Source: Strigamia acuminata | Taxonomy: Eukaryota > Arthropoda > Chilopoda > Geophilomorpha > Linotaeniidae | Assembly (NCBI GenBank): GCA_949358305.1 | Contig: OX442314.1 | Location: 7,009,087 to 7,073,086, forward strand | Reading direction: 5' to 3' | DNA length: 64,000 bases | Shown: positions 9,096-20,600 of the stretch, piece by piece | Position numbering within the stretch: the first letter of the stretch is position 1 | How the letters are laid out: every line of letters starts with the position of its first letter | Notes under the pieces: model-generated | Databases searched by the model: none | What the model was told of the DNA's origin: nothing | Seen by the model: only the letters and a program-made list of their open reading frames with translations | Made by a program: the position numbers and the translations under genes

Positions 9096-11861
9096 TTATA
9101 TTCTGAAAATCCATTTGCTGCGTATGGTTTTCATGTGGGGTTGCCGCTTGACGAGTTTCCAGACTTTGTTGACGTGAAGAGAATCCATCTCACTCTTCAT
9201 TGCTTCAACCCATTTCTCCCTGTCTGGACACCCCATCGCTTCAGCGTAGGTCTCTGGTGTGAACAGCTCCTCCGTGGCGAGATTCGCAGCTTCACGCTGG
9301 TCCATTAGGCGCTGTGAGCGTCGTACGCCCGTCTCAACCAGGTGCTGTTCCCGTTCCCGCATCTCCAACTCGTGGCGCAAGTTTGTTGCTTCAGCCGTCG
9401 CGCCCCTTGGTTGACCAACAGGACGGTTTGGCTCTGGTTCTTTGTCGTGCGCAGGGACATCGGCGTCGCGCGCATTTGCAACGTCGCGCGCATTTGCAAC
9501 GTCACGCGCATCTGCATTTGCAGGATCAACTTGCTTTTCAAAAATTGGTTCGTCCATGAATATCTCTGCCTCGTGTCTTGCGCAAAAACGTTGATCGTCA
9601 AAATCACTTCGTTTGAGGCGGAAAAAATCGGCTTCGCGCGTGAATTCATCAAATACTACGGATCTTGCTTCGACTATGTCGTCAGTTTCTGGATCAAAAA
9701 CTCGATAAGCCTTGCGGTCAGTGGCGTATCCAACGAAAATTCCTTGTCTTGCTTTGCTGTCAAGTTTGCGCCTTTGCTGCGCAGGAACGTGTGCCCATGC
9801 CTTGCATCCAAAAATACGAAGGTATGCCACTGTTGGCTTGCGCTGCGACCATATTTCCGCTGGGACCACGTTTCCATTCGGCTTGGTCATTACTCGATTT
9901 TTGACGTGTACGACTGTCGCGAGCGCCTCGGCCCAAAAACGTAGCGGCAGCTTGGATTCCAGCAGTAGTGACCTCGTAGACTCGATGAGTGTCCGGTTGC
10001 TGCGTTCCGCGATTCCATTGCTAGAGGCGTTGTACGGGACCGTCAACTCGTGTTTGATGCCCTGCTCTTCGCAAAAACCACGGAATTCGTTGTTGACAAA
10101 CTCTCTGCCGTTATCCGTCCGTAGGCGACGTAACTCGTGTCCAGTCTGTCGCTCGTTGAGGGCTTTGAAAGCCTTAAAGAAGGTCAAGCTCTGAGATTTC
10201 TCTTTCAAAAAATACGAAAATTTCATTCTCGAAAAATCGTCCGTAAGAATCATTGCGAATCTGCTGCCCGACAGAGAAGGAACTTGGAAAGGCCCCACAA
10301 GATCAGCGTGGACGAGTTCCAGAGTTTTTTGGGACTGCTTTCCTTTTATGCGTTTGAAGGGGGTCTTGGTCATCTTGCCCTGCACGCACGAAGAGCACGT
10401 TGGCAGTTGTTCATCTTTAAACTTCAGCCCATGTACCACTTCTTGGTCGCGCATCTTGACAAGAGTTCTTTGGCCGACATGGCACAAACGTCCGTGCCAC
10501 AACTCTTTCTCGCTCACGTGTCCAGCTTCAGCGACTGGCTGATCTGCGCCGCTCACGTCGTCCGCCAGGCACGCATTTTCGTGCTGCGTCTCCATCAAGA
10601 ACAAGTTCCCACTTTTGGTACCTTGCGCAATGGTCTCGCCAGTTGGGTCAACGACGTTGGCGACATCCTTCTCAAAAAATACCTTGTACCGTCGCGCAGT
10701 CATTTTGAAAACCGATAAAAGATTGCCTTTCAGGTCGGGGACGTACAGGGCATCGAGCAATGATATTTCCGTCCATTCAGATTGTGATTTCCGACATTTG
10801 ACAACGACGGTGCCTCTTCCCTTGGCTACGAGCTCCACGCCCTGTTTTGCCGTCGTGACAATCGTTTCGTCCTCTTCGAACGTTACGAACCAGTCGCGTC
10901 GACAGGTCATGTGCGTTGACGCACCCGAGTCGAGCACCCATCCCGAACGGCTCGCATTGTCGCCAAAAACGACAACAAAAGCGTGATGTTTGGGCTTTTT
11001 GTCAGCGCCTCCTGGCGACGAATCTGCGACGTAAGCATGATGCGGAGCTTGCGTCTGCGCGACTTTTGCCGTCTCCTTGGCTTGGGTTTTTGGTCTTTTC
11101 TCCGGATAACGCGCCCAGCAATTTTTTGCAATGTGGCCTGGCTTTCCGCATTCATAACAAGCCGCTTTACCTTCAGTCTGTGACTTTCTCCCGCCAGAGT
11201 TCTTCCCGACGACTGCTTTGAAAGCTGCTGTCGTCACCGCCGAAGTCCCCTGGGTTGATGAGCTCAACTGCTCTTCGAGGAGCAAAGAACTACGGAATTC
11301 GTCAAATGTCGCATCCGGTCTCGAACGAAAATCGCGCGCTATATGGGTGAATTTGGCGTTTAGCCCCAACGACGCATACAGAACGACTTCCTGATCCGGA
11401 GTGTCTCGTCCTACAGCCTTGGCTTTGGCCTGTGTTGCTAAGGCCCGATTTAGATAGCCGTCAAGACTTTCCTCCGCGCGCATCCGCAGCTTTCCCAACT
11501 CGATACCTGCATCGATGCGCTTTCGTACTGTCGTACCCGCGTGCCGTTTCTTCAAGATTTCCCAAACAGCTTTTGCGTGCTTTTCGCCGAGGCAGCAAAC
11601 CGCTTGTTGCTCAGAAATAGTAAGCACAATAATTCCAAGTGCCTCGCTATTTTGTTTGACCCATTTTTCGTACGCCTTCTCTTTGGCGTCGTAATCCGCA
11701 TCTGCTGGATCTCCCGGTTTTTCCAGTTCTTGTTCAGTAAGTGCGCCACTTAGCCCTTTCGCGGACAAAAGTGCTTCGAGCTTATATTGCCAAACAAAAT
11801 AGTTGTCCACGTTTAACTGGTCGATTCTATTTAGCGACCCACCAGCAATTGTGTCCGCCAT
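9096..11861 (-). CDS. Copia B gag, protease, integrase and start of RT
   Basis: 921 codons from ATG at 11859-11861. The gag region starts near the N-terminus. A CCHC knuckle (CYECGKPGHIAKNC) is near residue 235 and the aspartic protease (VLDSGASTHMT) near 310. The His-Cys zinc-binding part of integrase (WHGRLCHVG ... CSSCVQGK) and the integrase core (RTDNGREF, then NGIAERSNRT) follow. A hinge contains repeats of the kind ARDVAN. The frame ends in the first conserved block of reverse transcriptase at TAA (9096-9098). The next codon continues the same frame into the rest of RT, so the stop is a point nonsense change and the whole was one polyprotein. Confidence 0.93.
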   Translation of the reverse strand: MADTIAGGSLNRIDQLNVDNYFVWQYKLEALLSAKGLSGALTEQELEKPGDPADADYDAKEKAYEKWVKQNSEALGIIVLTISEQQAVCCLGEKHAKAVWEILKKRHAGTTVRKRIDAGIELGKLRMRAEESLDGYLNRALATQAKAKAVGRDTPDQEVVLYASLGLNAKFTHIARDFRSRPDATFDEFRSSLLLEEQLSSSTQGTSAVTTAAFKAVVGKNSGGRKSQTEGKAACYECGKPGHIAKNCWARYPEKRPKTQAKETAKVAQTQAPHHAYVADSSPGGADKKPKHHAFVVVFGDNASRSGWVLDSGASTHMTCRRDWFVTFEEDETIVTTAKQGVELVAKGRGTVVVKCRKSQSEWTEISLLDALYVPDLKGNLLSVFKMTARRYKVFFEKDVANVVDPTGETIAQGTKSGNLFLMETQHENACLADDVSGADQPVAEAGHVSEKELWHGRLCHVGQRTLVKMRDQEVVHGLKFKDEQLPTCSSCVQGKMTKTPFKRIKGKQSQKTLELVHADLVGPFQVPSLSGSRFAMILTDDFSRMKFSYFLKEKSQSLTFFKAFKALNERQTGHELRRLRTDNGREFVNNEFRGFCEEQGIKHELTVPYNASSNGIAERSNRTLIESTRSLLLESKLPLRFWAEALATVVHVKNRVMTKPNGNVVPAEIWSQRKPTVAYLRIFGCKAWAHVPAQQRRKLDSKARQGIFVGYATDRKAYRVFDPETDDIVEARSVVFDEFTREADFFRLKRSDFDDQRFCARHEAEIFMDEPIFEKQVDPANADARDVANARDVANARDADVPAHDKEPEPNRPVGQPRGATAEATNLRHELEMREREQHLVETGVRRSQRLMDQREAANLATEELFTPETYAEAMGCPDREKWVEAMKSEMDSLHVNKVWKLVKRQPHMKTIRSKWIFRI

Positions 11862-11954
11862 CAGAATACGTTCGAATTGCGACGACGTTCAAATTACGAG
11901 TCTTAAAAATAAGCCTTGCCTCCCAATCCGTTTCGTCTCAGCAACGTTCTTAAT

Positions 11955-13201
11955 TAGGGATTGCAGTACCGGACGGTTTTCATGGTACCGGTATTCGGTA
12001 CTGAAATTTTTTTCCGGTACTAAATTCGGTTCCGGTCCCAAATGAAAAATGGGCACCGGTATTGGGGCCGGTACTACTACCAAAGCGGTACTGGCACCGG
12101 TATTGGTACCGGTTCTGGATAGTCTATCTATTTCTCACCAAAAAAATATTTATTTGTCATGTATACTGGTAATTAGATAATACTGTAGTATTACAATTTA
12201 TTCACCAGGCTGAAGTTGGCACCACATTCACATTTGCCCAAACTACTGATAGAACAAATCCCAACTTTTTTTTACCATGGATTTCAATGGTTTTTACACG
12301 AAAAGGTAGAGGACTTTCTCCTAAACAAATCGTGAACAGCACAAGTCTCTACTCCTTTTAGTTTTCGAGCAGCAAGCATTTGAATATGGCACAAAAAAGA
12401 CTTGCACTAAATTTCCAAATCTGGTGCCACAACTTTAGACCCCAATATCTCAACAAACCTGATCACGGACCTTCTCTACAAACCCTGAAAGGCACAACAC
12501 TCTACCCCTCTTAGTTTTCGAGCGGCGGACACTTAAACATTGGGGAGCCTGCTGGGAAGCCTGCTGAGGAGCCTTCGTGTATCATGCACGGAAATCAAAA
12601 ACTGAAATGCAACAACGCTGAAATAAAAAATGCAAAAAACTTGGAATATTTGGGTTTTTGTAATTTCAGTTGCGCCAAATTCAAATGGTCGCCGCTTGAA
12701 AACCAAGAGGGGTAGAGTGTTCTGCCTTTTAGGATTTGTAGAAGAGAAGGTCCTCTATATCGTTTGGTTTTTTAAATAAAAAAATCCATCGTCAGGTTGT
12801 TGAGATATTGGGGTTTGAAGTTGTGGCACCAGATTTAAAAATTTAGTACAAGTCTTTTTTGTGCCATATTCAAATGCTTGCTGTTCTAGTTCAGCCATTT
12901 GCCATTATTACTATTTCCAAGTTAATTTAAAAGGAGTAAATAACGAGTGAAATAAAATTTGTCACCTCCTACATCATTAGAAATGCTGGTAGTAGTTGGC
13001 GTTGTTGTGTTGTTTATGATGATGGAAAGTACCGGTTCTGGTTCCGGTGTGAGGGACGGTTCCGGTACCAAGAAAAGCTTACGGTACTAGTACCGGCCCT
13101 CAGTACCGACAGAAAAAAAACCTCGGTACCAAGACTGGTACTGAATCCCGGTACCAATACCGGTACTGGAACCGATACTGAAACCGGTACTGCAATCCCT
13201 A
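11955..13201. mobile_element. hAT-like non-autonomous element inside copia B leader
   Basis: TIRs TAGGGATTGCAGTACCGG at both ends, flanked by an 8-bp duplication TTCTTAAT (11947-11954 and 13202-13209), which is diagnostic of hAT. It is 1,247 bp with no transposase. Subterminal zones are packed with GGTACCGG-type repeats. Internal segments near 12360-12500 and 12790-12895 are inverted copies, giving a second foldback. It is the third layer of nesting (Tc1 foldback, copia B, hAT). Confidence 0.9.
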
Positions 13202-13265
13202 TTCTTAATTCTCTCGAAAAAACCGTTTATCAAGCGAGGGTAGATGCTTTTTCGGCAAAACCAAT

Positions 13266-13277
13266 CCTCTGCTACCA
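13266..13277 (-). promoter_or_regulatory. Primer-binding site of copia B (tRNA-iMet 3' end)
   Basis: Minus strand TGGTAGCAGAGG, complementary to the 3' end of animal initiator tRNA-Met. It lies three bases inside the 5' LTR. Confidence 0.85.
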
Positions 13278-13280
13278 ATT

Positions 13281-13430
13281 TGTTATATTTCGTAGAATAA
13301 AAAGTCAGTTTGAAGAGGAGAAAACAGAAACAACCTTTTACTCGGCAAGAATAATACAAAGTGTGAAAAGAAACAACGGCACGCGACGTGCACTATATTA
13401 TTGGTTTGAGCATGCGCAATTACCCCAACA
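13281..13430 (-). repeat. Copia B 5' LTR
   Basis: 150 bp, matching 7472-7621. Followed by GTGTT, the right half of the target duplication. Confidence 0.95.
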
Positions 13431-13469
13431 GTGTTAACATGGTCTCCGACGCATTTTCCATTTGACTGT

Positions 13470-13775
13470 AAATAAAAATCAGTCTGCTCGAAAAATTGCT
13501 AATGAATTGAGTGTAAATGTATAAAATACCACATTTACTTGAGTTTTGAAGAAGAATGACAGTAGTAAGTAGATGAAAAAGAAGGCAAAACCCCTCCTAA
13601 AAAAGAAGCACAAAGAAGACAGATTAAAGTGGGCAAAAAAATATCAAACCTGGGATGCAGAATGGAAAAAAATAATTTTCTGTGATGAAAAAAGTTCAAC
13701 CTTAATGACCCAGATGGCAATAAATACTATTGGCATAATTTAAATAAAGAAGAGGAGTATTTTTCAAAGGTCTTC
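13470..13775 (+). pseudogene. Tc1/mariner transposase fragment
   Basis: Translated pieces show RSARKIANELSV, then LKWAKKYQTWDAEWKKIIF and CDEK, the DDE-transposase block just before and around the first catalytic D. The reading frame shifts after CDEK, where a FNL-DPDG-YYWHNL-like block is recognisable out of frame. The second half of the transposase is absent. The fragment lies in the left arm and loop of the foldback. Confidence 0.8.
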
Positions 13776-14313
13776 TTTGTGCTTCTTTTTTAGGAAGGGT
13801 TTTGCCTACTTTTTCATCTACTTACTACTGTCATTCTTCTTCAAAACTCAAGTAAATGTGGTATTTTATACATTTACACTCAATTCATTAGCAATTTTTC
13901 GAGCAGACTGATTTTTATTTACAGTCAAATGGAAAATGCGTCGGAGACCATGTTAACACCACATTAAAATCACTAATTAATTCCATGTTAGACAGGGTGT
14001 ACATAGTTATACTAAAGTAGGGTAACTTTATTTGGTATTAAATGGTACTAAATCATTGCCTACATTGTCATAAATCATTGTTAACCAACTGTTCATAATT
14101 TTTTGAACCAGGGTGTTTTTTCATTTTAGTTGATTACGAGGGAAAAATAAAAGTTTCCATGTTAAAAAACAAGGTTTCTTGCTTACTTTGATGTGAAAAA
14201 ACGATTGGAATAGGTTAGAAAACCATAAAATGACGAGATCAATTCAAAACAAACAAATTTCACGTGTTCATAATTTTTTGTGCCGCACCTTATGAAAAAA
14301 ATGTGAACTATAC

Positions 14314-14441
14314 CTGCACTTAACACCTCGAAATACATTGTTTTGCCAGCAAGCACTTTTACATTTGAGATAAGCACTTTTGTTTTTTTCACACGGATCG
14401 CGCTTTGTATTTCTTCGTATGATCTATTTCGTAAACGAAAT
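14314..14441 (-). CDS. Possible further exon, function uncertain
   Basis: Open segment between a TAAG acceptor and a GTATAG donor, encoding KVLISNVKVLAGKTMYFEV. It may be another channel palm strand. The Tc1 foldback ends only 23 nt beyond the donor. No downstream exon was found. Confidence 0.25.
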
Positions 14442-14485
14442 CTTAGTATGAGCATTTATACAGTATACTTTATTTCATTTTCTAC

Positions 14486-14617
14486 CTGAAACTCTCGAAG
14501 TACGACTTCGTTGACACAGGCATAGTTTACGGTCAATGGTGCCAAAATGTTAACTTCCTCTTCCCGATTATTTATGAGTAGCTGCATGTTATTATAATCC
14601 AAAATATAATTAATACT
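14486..14617 (-). CDS. Possible DEG/ENaC exon of module 2
   Basis: Open segment encoding MQLLINNREEEVNILAPLTV, ending at a GTAGAA donor. It resembles the palm-strand region (compare 25606-25698). Its phase does not join simply to 14889-14974, so an intermediate exon or another donor is needed. Confidence 0.4.
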
Positions 14618-17600
14618 GTACGTGCACAAAAATATTTTTTCTATTTTTCTATACACAATTAGGAATACATGTGTGTCCGAACCAAACACGAACCATTGTT
14701 ATAACTTTTTTCAGATTTGGATTATCCTAAGAACTTCTTTTGCTTCTTTGTGCTTGAATAAATTGACTTTCTCGTTATCTTATTTAAGAATGCGCTGCTT
14801 AAAAAGAGACCGAGAATGCCAATTTAACACATTCCATTTTGGTTGCGAAATTTCAGGTAATTTCGAGTGAAAATAATTTTTTACACACCTTTAGCTGTGG
14901 ATCACAAGCTTCTGGAGGAGATAGATATCTTCTAAACCTGATGAATAGCTTAGTGGTGTTTGTGCTTGTTTTATCTGTAAGACAGCGGTAAAATCAGAAT
15001 TAATTTTCCAACTCGTCTGCAGGAAACCAATTTTTACAGGAAATAATTTCGGAAAAAAAGACACATTGAATAATCCCAGAATTCAAAATACAACCATTAA
15101 TTAACTAAAATCAGAAATTAATTTTTTATATTACCATTCCTTATTTGTGAACAATTACCAAACGGAAGTGAAATAAGACTAGTTGATGTTACCTGTAAAC
15201 ATATGTGACGGTGACGACCACAACTCCCATTTAACAATGGTACCGGGAAGAGATCGCAATAAATAAACAGTGAATACAATACGAGATAAATACAAGACAG
15301 TTTATTGTTGGTAAACAATAATATCAAGGCTAAATTATACATAGGACTAATGCCGACATTTGGCAAGTTAAATCAGCTATTAAACTATACAAAGAATTGG
15401 CCAACTGGCCCTAGAATAATATCACTACGGGTCTGGAATATGGGAGCGGTTTCCCCATCGCTCGACCTGATTATAGATGTCATCTTAAGCCGGATGGCTG
15501 TGTCCTGGAGTCCGATACGGCTTCGCTGGTTTCCTTGGTTCGCTGTGTAAACTATCGCACGTCGATAAATCGAATGATCTGAGCATTGCGGTTGACTTTG
15601 TCTGCACCGCCACAACTTTGGGAGGATATTGGTGTAAGTAAATGTATTCATTTACTTATCAATATTCCACTTATGAATTATATTTAATTCATATCGTTGT
15701 GAATTCTTATTTAGATATTTCGGGAATAAGTTGTCGTCAACTTATCGGTTATATTGAGTTCAATATGAGATTAAGTCTTCTGACTTGATTTTGGTCCAAC
15801 TGGTTGTCGAGTTTAAGTTTTGCTGTTATAAATAAAATGAAGATTAAGCTTCCCGTCGCAACACACAATTGCCATCGATTAGAATATACGCCTTGCCATG
15901 CAGAACGGTATCAAGCGTCCCCGGCGTCGCAGCACGGTCGTCCATCGAGTGGTTGACGGTACCACGTACACAGGGGTCGATAGCTCGCGGCTCCGCACAG
16001 CAGTTTTATCTCTCGCGGTACTAATAATAGACCGACTGCTTTGGCATCGAATACCATGAGAATCAGCTTGCCAAACACTTGGTGCTACTCGTGGTTACTG
16101 TAAAACAGACTGCTTTGGCACCATCAGGTGAAGGAACCGATTCTCAACAATACCGATGCTACTCGTGGTAACGGAATACGTTCATACCGAAAAAGACAAC
16201 TTGGTCCTGTCCGGAGGATACTGAATTGCACAACGGCGGGTTCTCCTTCGGCGTCGCAACCGTAGACTGTAACATTTATGCAACATAATAATCCCAGCAC
16301 TTCGACTTCAATTGCCGGCGGTGGCATGATTCTGTAGAATCATGCAACGGTTCTTTGCGAATAAATCAACAAAGAACCAAAAGGTTTTTTACGTGAACAA
16401 CGAATCATATTTCTTAAGTAACAATACCAAACAGAAAATAATCAAACAGAGCTGCGGAATGGCCGATTGTTTGGGTTTATATAACCTGACTGGATTAAGG
16501 ATTAATCCAGTCATCCAATTGGAACATGGGTTCCACGAATCCCTCCAATCCCGTATCACCGGAAGTGGATACGGAGGAGCATTAGGCTAATTCTCACCAC
16601 AACCGGAACTGGATACCCAGGGCCGGAAATGGATCCACCAATCAGATCGATCGGTTGATCGATTGATCACCAAATGTTCTATCCCGCAGAAAATGGAAGT
16701 TATAATGTATTTAACATCAAAAGACATTAATATATCTTTATATTAATGTTCACAAAGCTTCGTTTCGTTCTAGTAAATATAGTTTTATATTTATTTACAT
16801 GTTTTATATTCATATCTTGAATTTACCGCTAAATCGTGATCGCGCCATCTGGCGACAACATTGCGCATTGACAAATGCGGTTTTAGTAGACGAATCATCG
16901 TGATTTGGTCGTGATATCTTGATATCATGTAGGAATGTTATTAATACTAATTAATACATCATCTTTTATCATGGAAACCTCATAAATAGCTTTATTTAGG
17001 AATTATATCCGTTTTACACAGAATACTGTAAAAATACCGTCATAATGACACAACAGCGCTTTTCTATAGAAAATAGGCATTTATAGCCATTAAAAACCGT
17101 CACACATCCCCCTTAATAACACAACTATATAATATTTTATAGAGTTTTCGTTATTCTCCTAATTAGCATAAATGCTATTTTCGGACTTGATGTATCTTGG
17201 AGATACTGTGACTTCCAATTTCGAATTTGAGTTTACATAAACTAACTTGAATTATCTAAGTTCTGGATTTCTGCCGAAATAATCTTTTCTAATAGCCTAA
17301 ATTCAAGTCCAGAATTTATTTCCAAGTCTTCTTTTTTGAAGAAACTTTCGTCATACATAAAATCATCATTTGTGTTATCACAAAATATTTATTTCATATG
17401 CCTAGTCAGATGTATTGCTATAAATATACAATAATAGCTTTCGGATGATAAGAGTTGACAATTAAGAATCAAAATGTCCCCCTTAATTGTCATGACCGGA
17501 GTCACTTGGTATTCTTTGTACAATTGACTAATTTAATTAAACTAGTTGTCTTAATAATGTAGCATTACCTTTCAAAATTTTGTTAATTCTAACTTTTATA

Positions 17601-20600
17601 TTTTGTTCCCCTTTTCTTTAGAAAACGAGGTCATGATTTATAGAGAAAGGATTTTTCTGTTACTCTGAAATCGGGAAATCTTTTGATCTTACATTTTGTG
17701 TTGAGAAAGCTTCTCAAATAAGTCGGACATAGACTTATTAATAACTGCAGTTATTCTGTTTTCCATTTCCGTAAACCGTTGTTCTAATACTTCGGTGGTG
17801 ACCCAATTTTGTCGGGGTCGTTTAAATGAGTCTTTTGACACATTTGAATAATCAAAATTTTTACGTTGGTCATTAAATTTTCGTTTAGACCATGTGGGAC
17901 AATCTTGTTTGGTATGTCCCGGTTGTTTACAATGAAAACATTTCCTGACATAAGTGAAGGTGGCCTCTTGTGAATTTGTAGCTTCAGGAACAGAATGGTG
18001 TAAGCCAGTCTCACCATATTTATATTTGTTGGTCTCATTGCTGGTTGAACTAGTATTAAACCGACTGAGCAAGACTTTTTCAACTTTCGGTTTTGTGATG
18101 AAAGTATTCTTTTCCTGAGACGTTCCATCGAACGGTCCTCTTATTTGAGTAGTTGAAACTATTGTTTTTGTACTCGTATCGTGTTGGTAATACTTTTCCA
18201 AGGGAAAAAGAGTTTGTTTGAACCTTTTCCGATTTGAAATGGGTGTTAGGTAGAATTGTCTTGGCTGGGGACTCTTCTTGGTAGACAAATCATTCGTCCG
18301 CAAACATGAGTTTGTGATTGGCGATCGGGCACGTTGTTGTAAGTTATTTGACTGCAAACGTTTGTTTGGAGTATGCAAACTACTCTTCTTTTTCGTGGGA
18401 TTGGAAAACGAAGTTGTAAATCCATCGCAGGGATTCGGCGACAGCAAACGTTTGTTTACAGCTCGAACATCTTTCTTTTGTGTTGATATTGGTGGCCCAA
18501 AACTTTTGTTTACGGTTCCCAATTCTTTTGATAACGGTAGGTTAATCGACAGATTAAGGCTAGCCACATATCGTTGTGCTTCAGCTGGATTAGCATATCG
18601 AACTGAAATTAGCTGATCCCGATTGTAAACGAGTTTTAATTTGTTCTGAACAACCGACTGGTTAGTTAACGAACTCTCTGGACGAGAATTATTAGGTTTA
18701 TAATTCTCTTCCCCCTTATCTACCGAATTAGGTGGTTTAAACTTTTCTAAGTTAGATCCCCTACTGGATGTTTGAAACATAGTATGAAAATCTTGATTCA
18801 CTAAGTTTCGACTGGATGTTTGTGGATTCCGTACTGGATCTTGATGTGAAGATTGAGATTGGGTACGATCTCGCCAGTTCCTAGCTTTTACATAGTCTGA
18901 AGCTTCGATTATATTTTTAAACTTGGTTTTATCCAGTCCATGACGATTACAATACAGAGTAAAATGATCGGGAATCTTTTCTGTTTGATCGCCAAGTGGT
19001 ACATAACTTAAATTTAAGTTTGTCCGTTTATTAATTCCCTCGAGATCGACCATTTTCAATGGTTTTTGAGCCATACTAAATTCAGAATCTGACGATTTTA
19101 ATTCTTTAATTATAAAGAACACGAATATACGCCCTTTAAAAGACGATATAATACACTTTTCGCAAGAAACACTTCTAAACTTCACTTTTAACAAGTAAAA
19201 TTAAACTTCGCGTTTGTTTAACACGTGTTAGCTTTGCAGGTTACACGGCACACAAAATTCGAAACGTGACTGAAATCGGACGGCGTGGTCAAGATGGCAC
19301 TGGAACACGTCTGCGGGTCTGGTCTGGAAACGAATGATCAGTGTCTGATCTGGTCCTCCTTTAATAGCAGGTGGCTGGGGATCCCTAGATCTCTTGACTT
19401 CTGATTGGCGGATTTCACCGACAACCAATAGTATAATGGACGTTATACTTAATTAGCAGTTCTCTACTAAGTCCGTTCCCTTCGAGATTCAATTTTACCG
19501 ATAAAATAAAATTCCTTCGGGAAGACATTCGTAAAATATTGTATTTTTCAAATGAAAATAAAATAAACTTACTTCAATCTTCTTGAACTTTGGGATTTTT
19601 ACCAATCCAAATAATTAAATAACTTTTCTTCAAAAAATATTTTTCTTTGATTATTCCGTTTAGTGTGTAATATCATTACAACCACAGTTTTAATAAAGTT
19701 TTCTCAAACTCTCAATTTTTCTTATTCTTATTCAATTATCGTTCAAATAATCATTCCTTTGTAATTGAAATCTATTTTCGATTCCCAACATTGTGTATTC
19801 ATTTCCAATAGGAAGAATAATTTGACCAAGTCTTTACTTTTTCGGGTTTAAATTCCATTTTTCGAGTGTGAAAAAATAAATTTTCACCATCCATCTCCCC
19901 CTTTTTTAACAAATTTTTTTAACAAATAAAAATTCGTTAAAATTCTTTAAATTTGTTTTGCGAGAAAAATTATCTAATTCTCTAATCTTCCAAAAGAAAA
20001 TATTCGAAATTTTACTTTAAACGATAAAGTTATTGGTACAAATGTGTACTTGTTTTTCGGGAGAAAACTATTCGACAATCCTTTAGACTTTTGGGTAAAA
20101 ATTATTCATCAAATCTTTCTTTTTTGATGACAATTGCTTTGATTTTTCGAAAGAAAATATCTAGCTAAATTCCACTTTTCCTGAGCGGACAATTGTTTTC
20201 ACAATTAGTTATTCCTTTGCGATATTTACGAAGGACGTGTCTTTGATTATTCGTTTTAATAATTTTCGTCCCCCTTATCTCTAATAACGAGATGTTTTTG
20301 CAGAGATCTTTTATCTTTTGAATGAAAGAATATTTAAATCTCAATTGTCGTAAATACCTTCATCTGCTGCAGCATTTCCTCAATTTGAACTTTTCAAATG
20401 AAAAGACAAATCTGGAGAACTTTCACTGTCAAACTTCTATTCCTATCGCGCCAAAATTCGTAATTCACTGGTTTGGAATTCCGTATAACACGTGACACAA
20501 TAACAGTATCGATGTCACAATTAAGCAGTTTACTACTCGGTCCGCGCGAGGACATGTAAATTACTTTTTTCCGATAAAAATAATTTTTCTTTGAAAAATA

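Larger units (their letters stand above)
7472..13430 (-). mobile_element. Copia B, complete LTR retrotransposon
   Basis: Two 150-bp LTRs that look identical (TGTTATATTTC ... TACCCCAACA) bound the element. A 5-bp duplication GTGTT (7467-7471 and 13431-13435) shows one integration event, inside the left arm of the Tc1 foldback. It has an initiator tRNA-Met primer site next to the right (5') LTR and a polypurine tract ACAGGGGATTT beside the left (3') LTR. The coding region has a single in-frame stop. A hAT-like element sits in the 5' leader. Confidence 0.95.
7136..14290. mobile_element. Tc1/mariner-derived foldback element, split by copia B
   Basis: The ends are inverted copies (AGGTGCGGCACAAAAAATTA...) flanked by TA (7134-7135 and 14291-14292). 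Without copia B the element is about 1.19 kb. Its left arm (7136-7471 plus 13436 to about 13620) is the inverted copy of its right arm (about 13776-14290), each about 520 bp. Only a short unique centre of about 150 bp separates them. The left arm plus centre encodes the first half of a Tc1-type transposase (fragment near 13470-13775). The second half has been replaced by the inverted copy of the first. Transcription through it would give a long hairpin RNA. Confidence 0.85.

Noticed and set aside
14622-14870. Plus-strand 82-codon frame with several cysteines
   Set aside because: Overlaps the channel gene region on the other strand. No start context or homology recognised.
15118-16590. Several 60-90 codon frames repeated near 22.6-24.0 kb and 61.2-62.2 kb
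   Set aside because: They lie in the LTRs of elements C and F. Identity among copies reflects LTR duplication, not coding.
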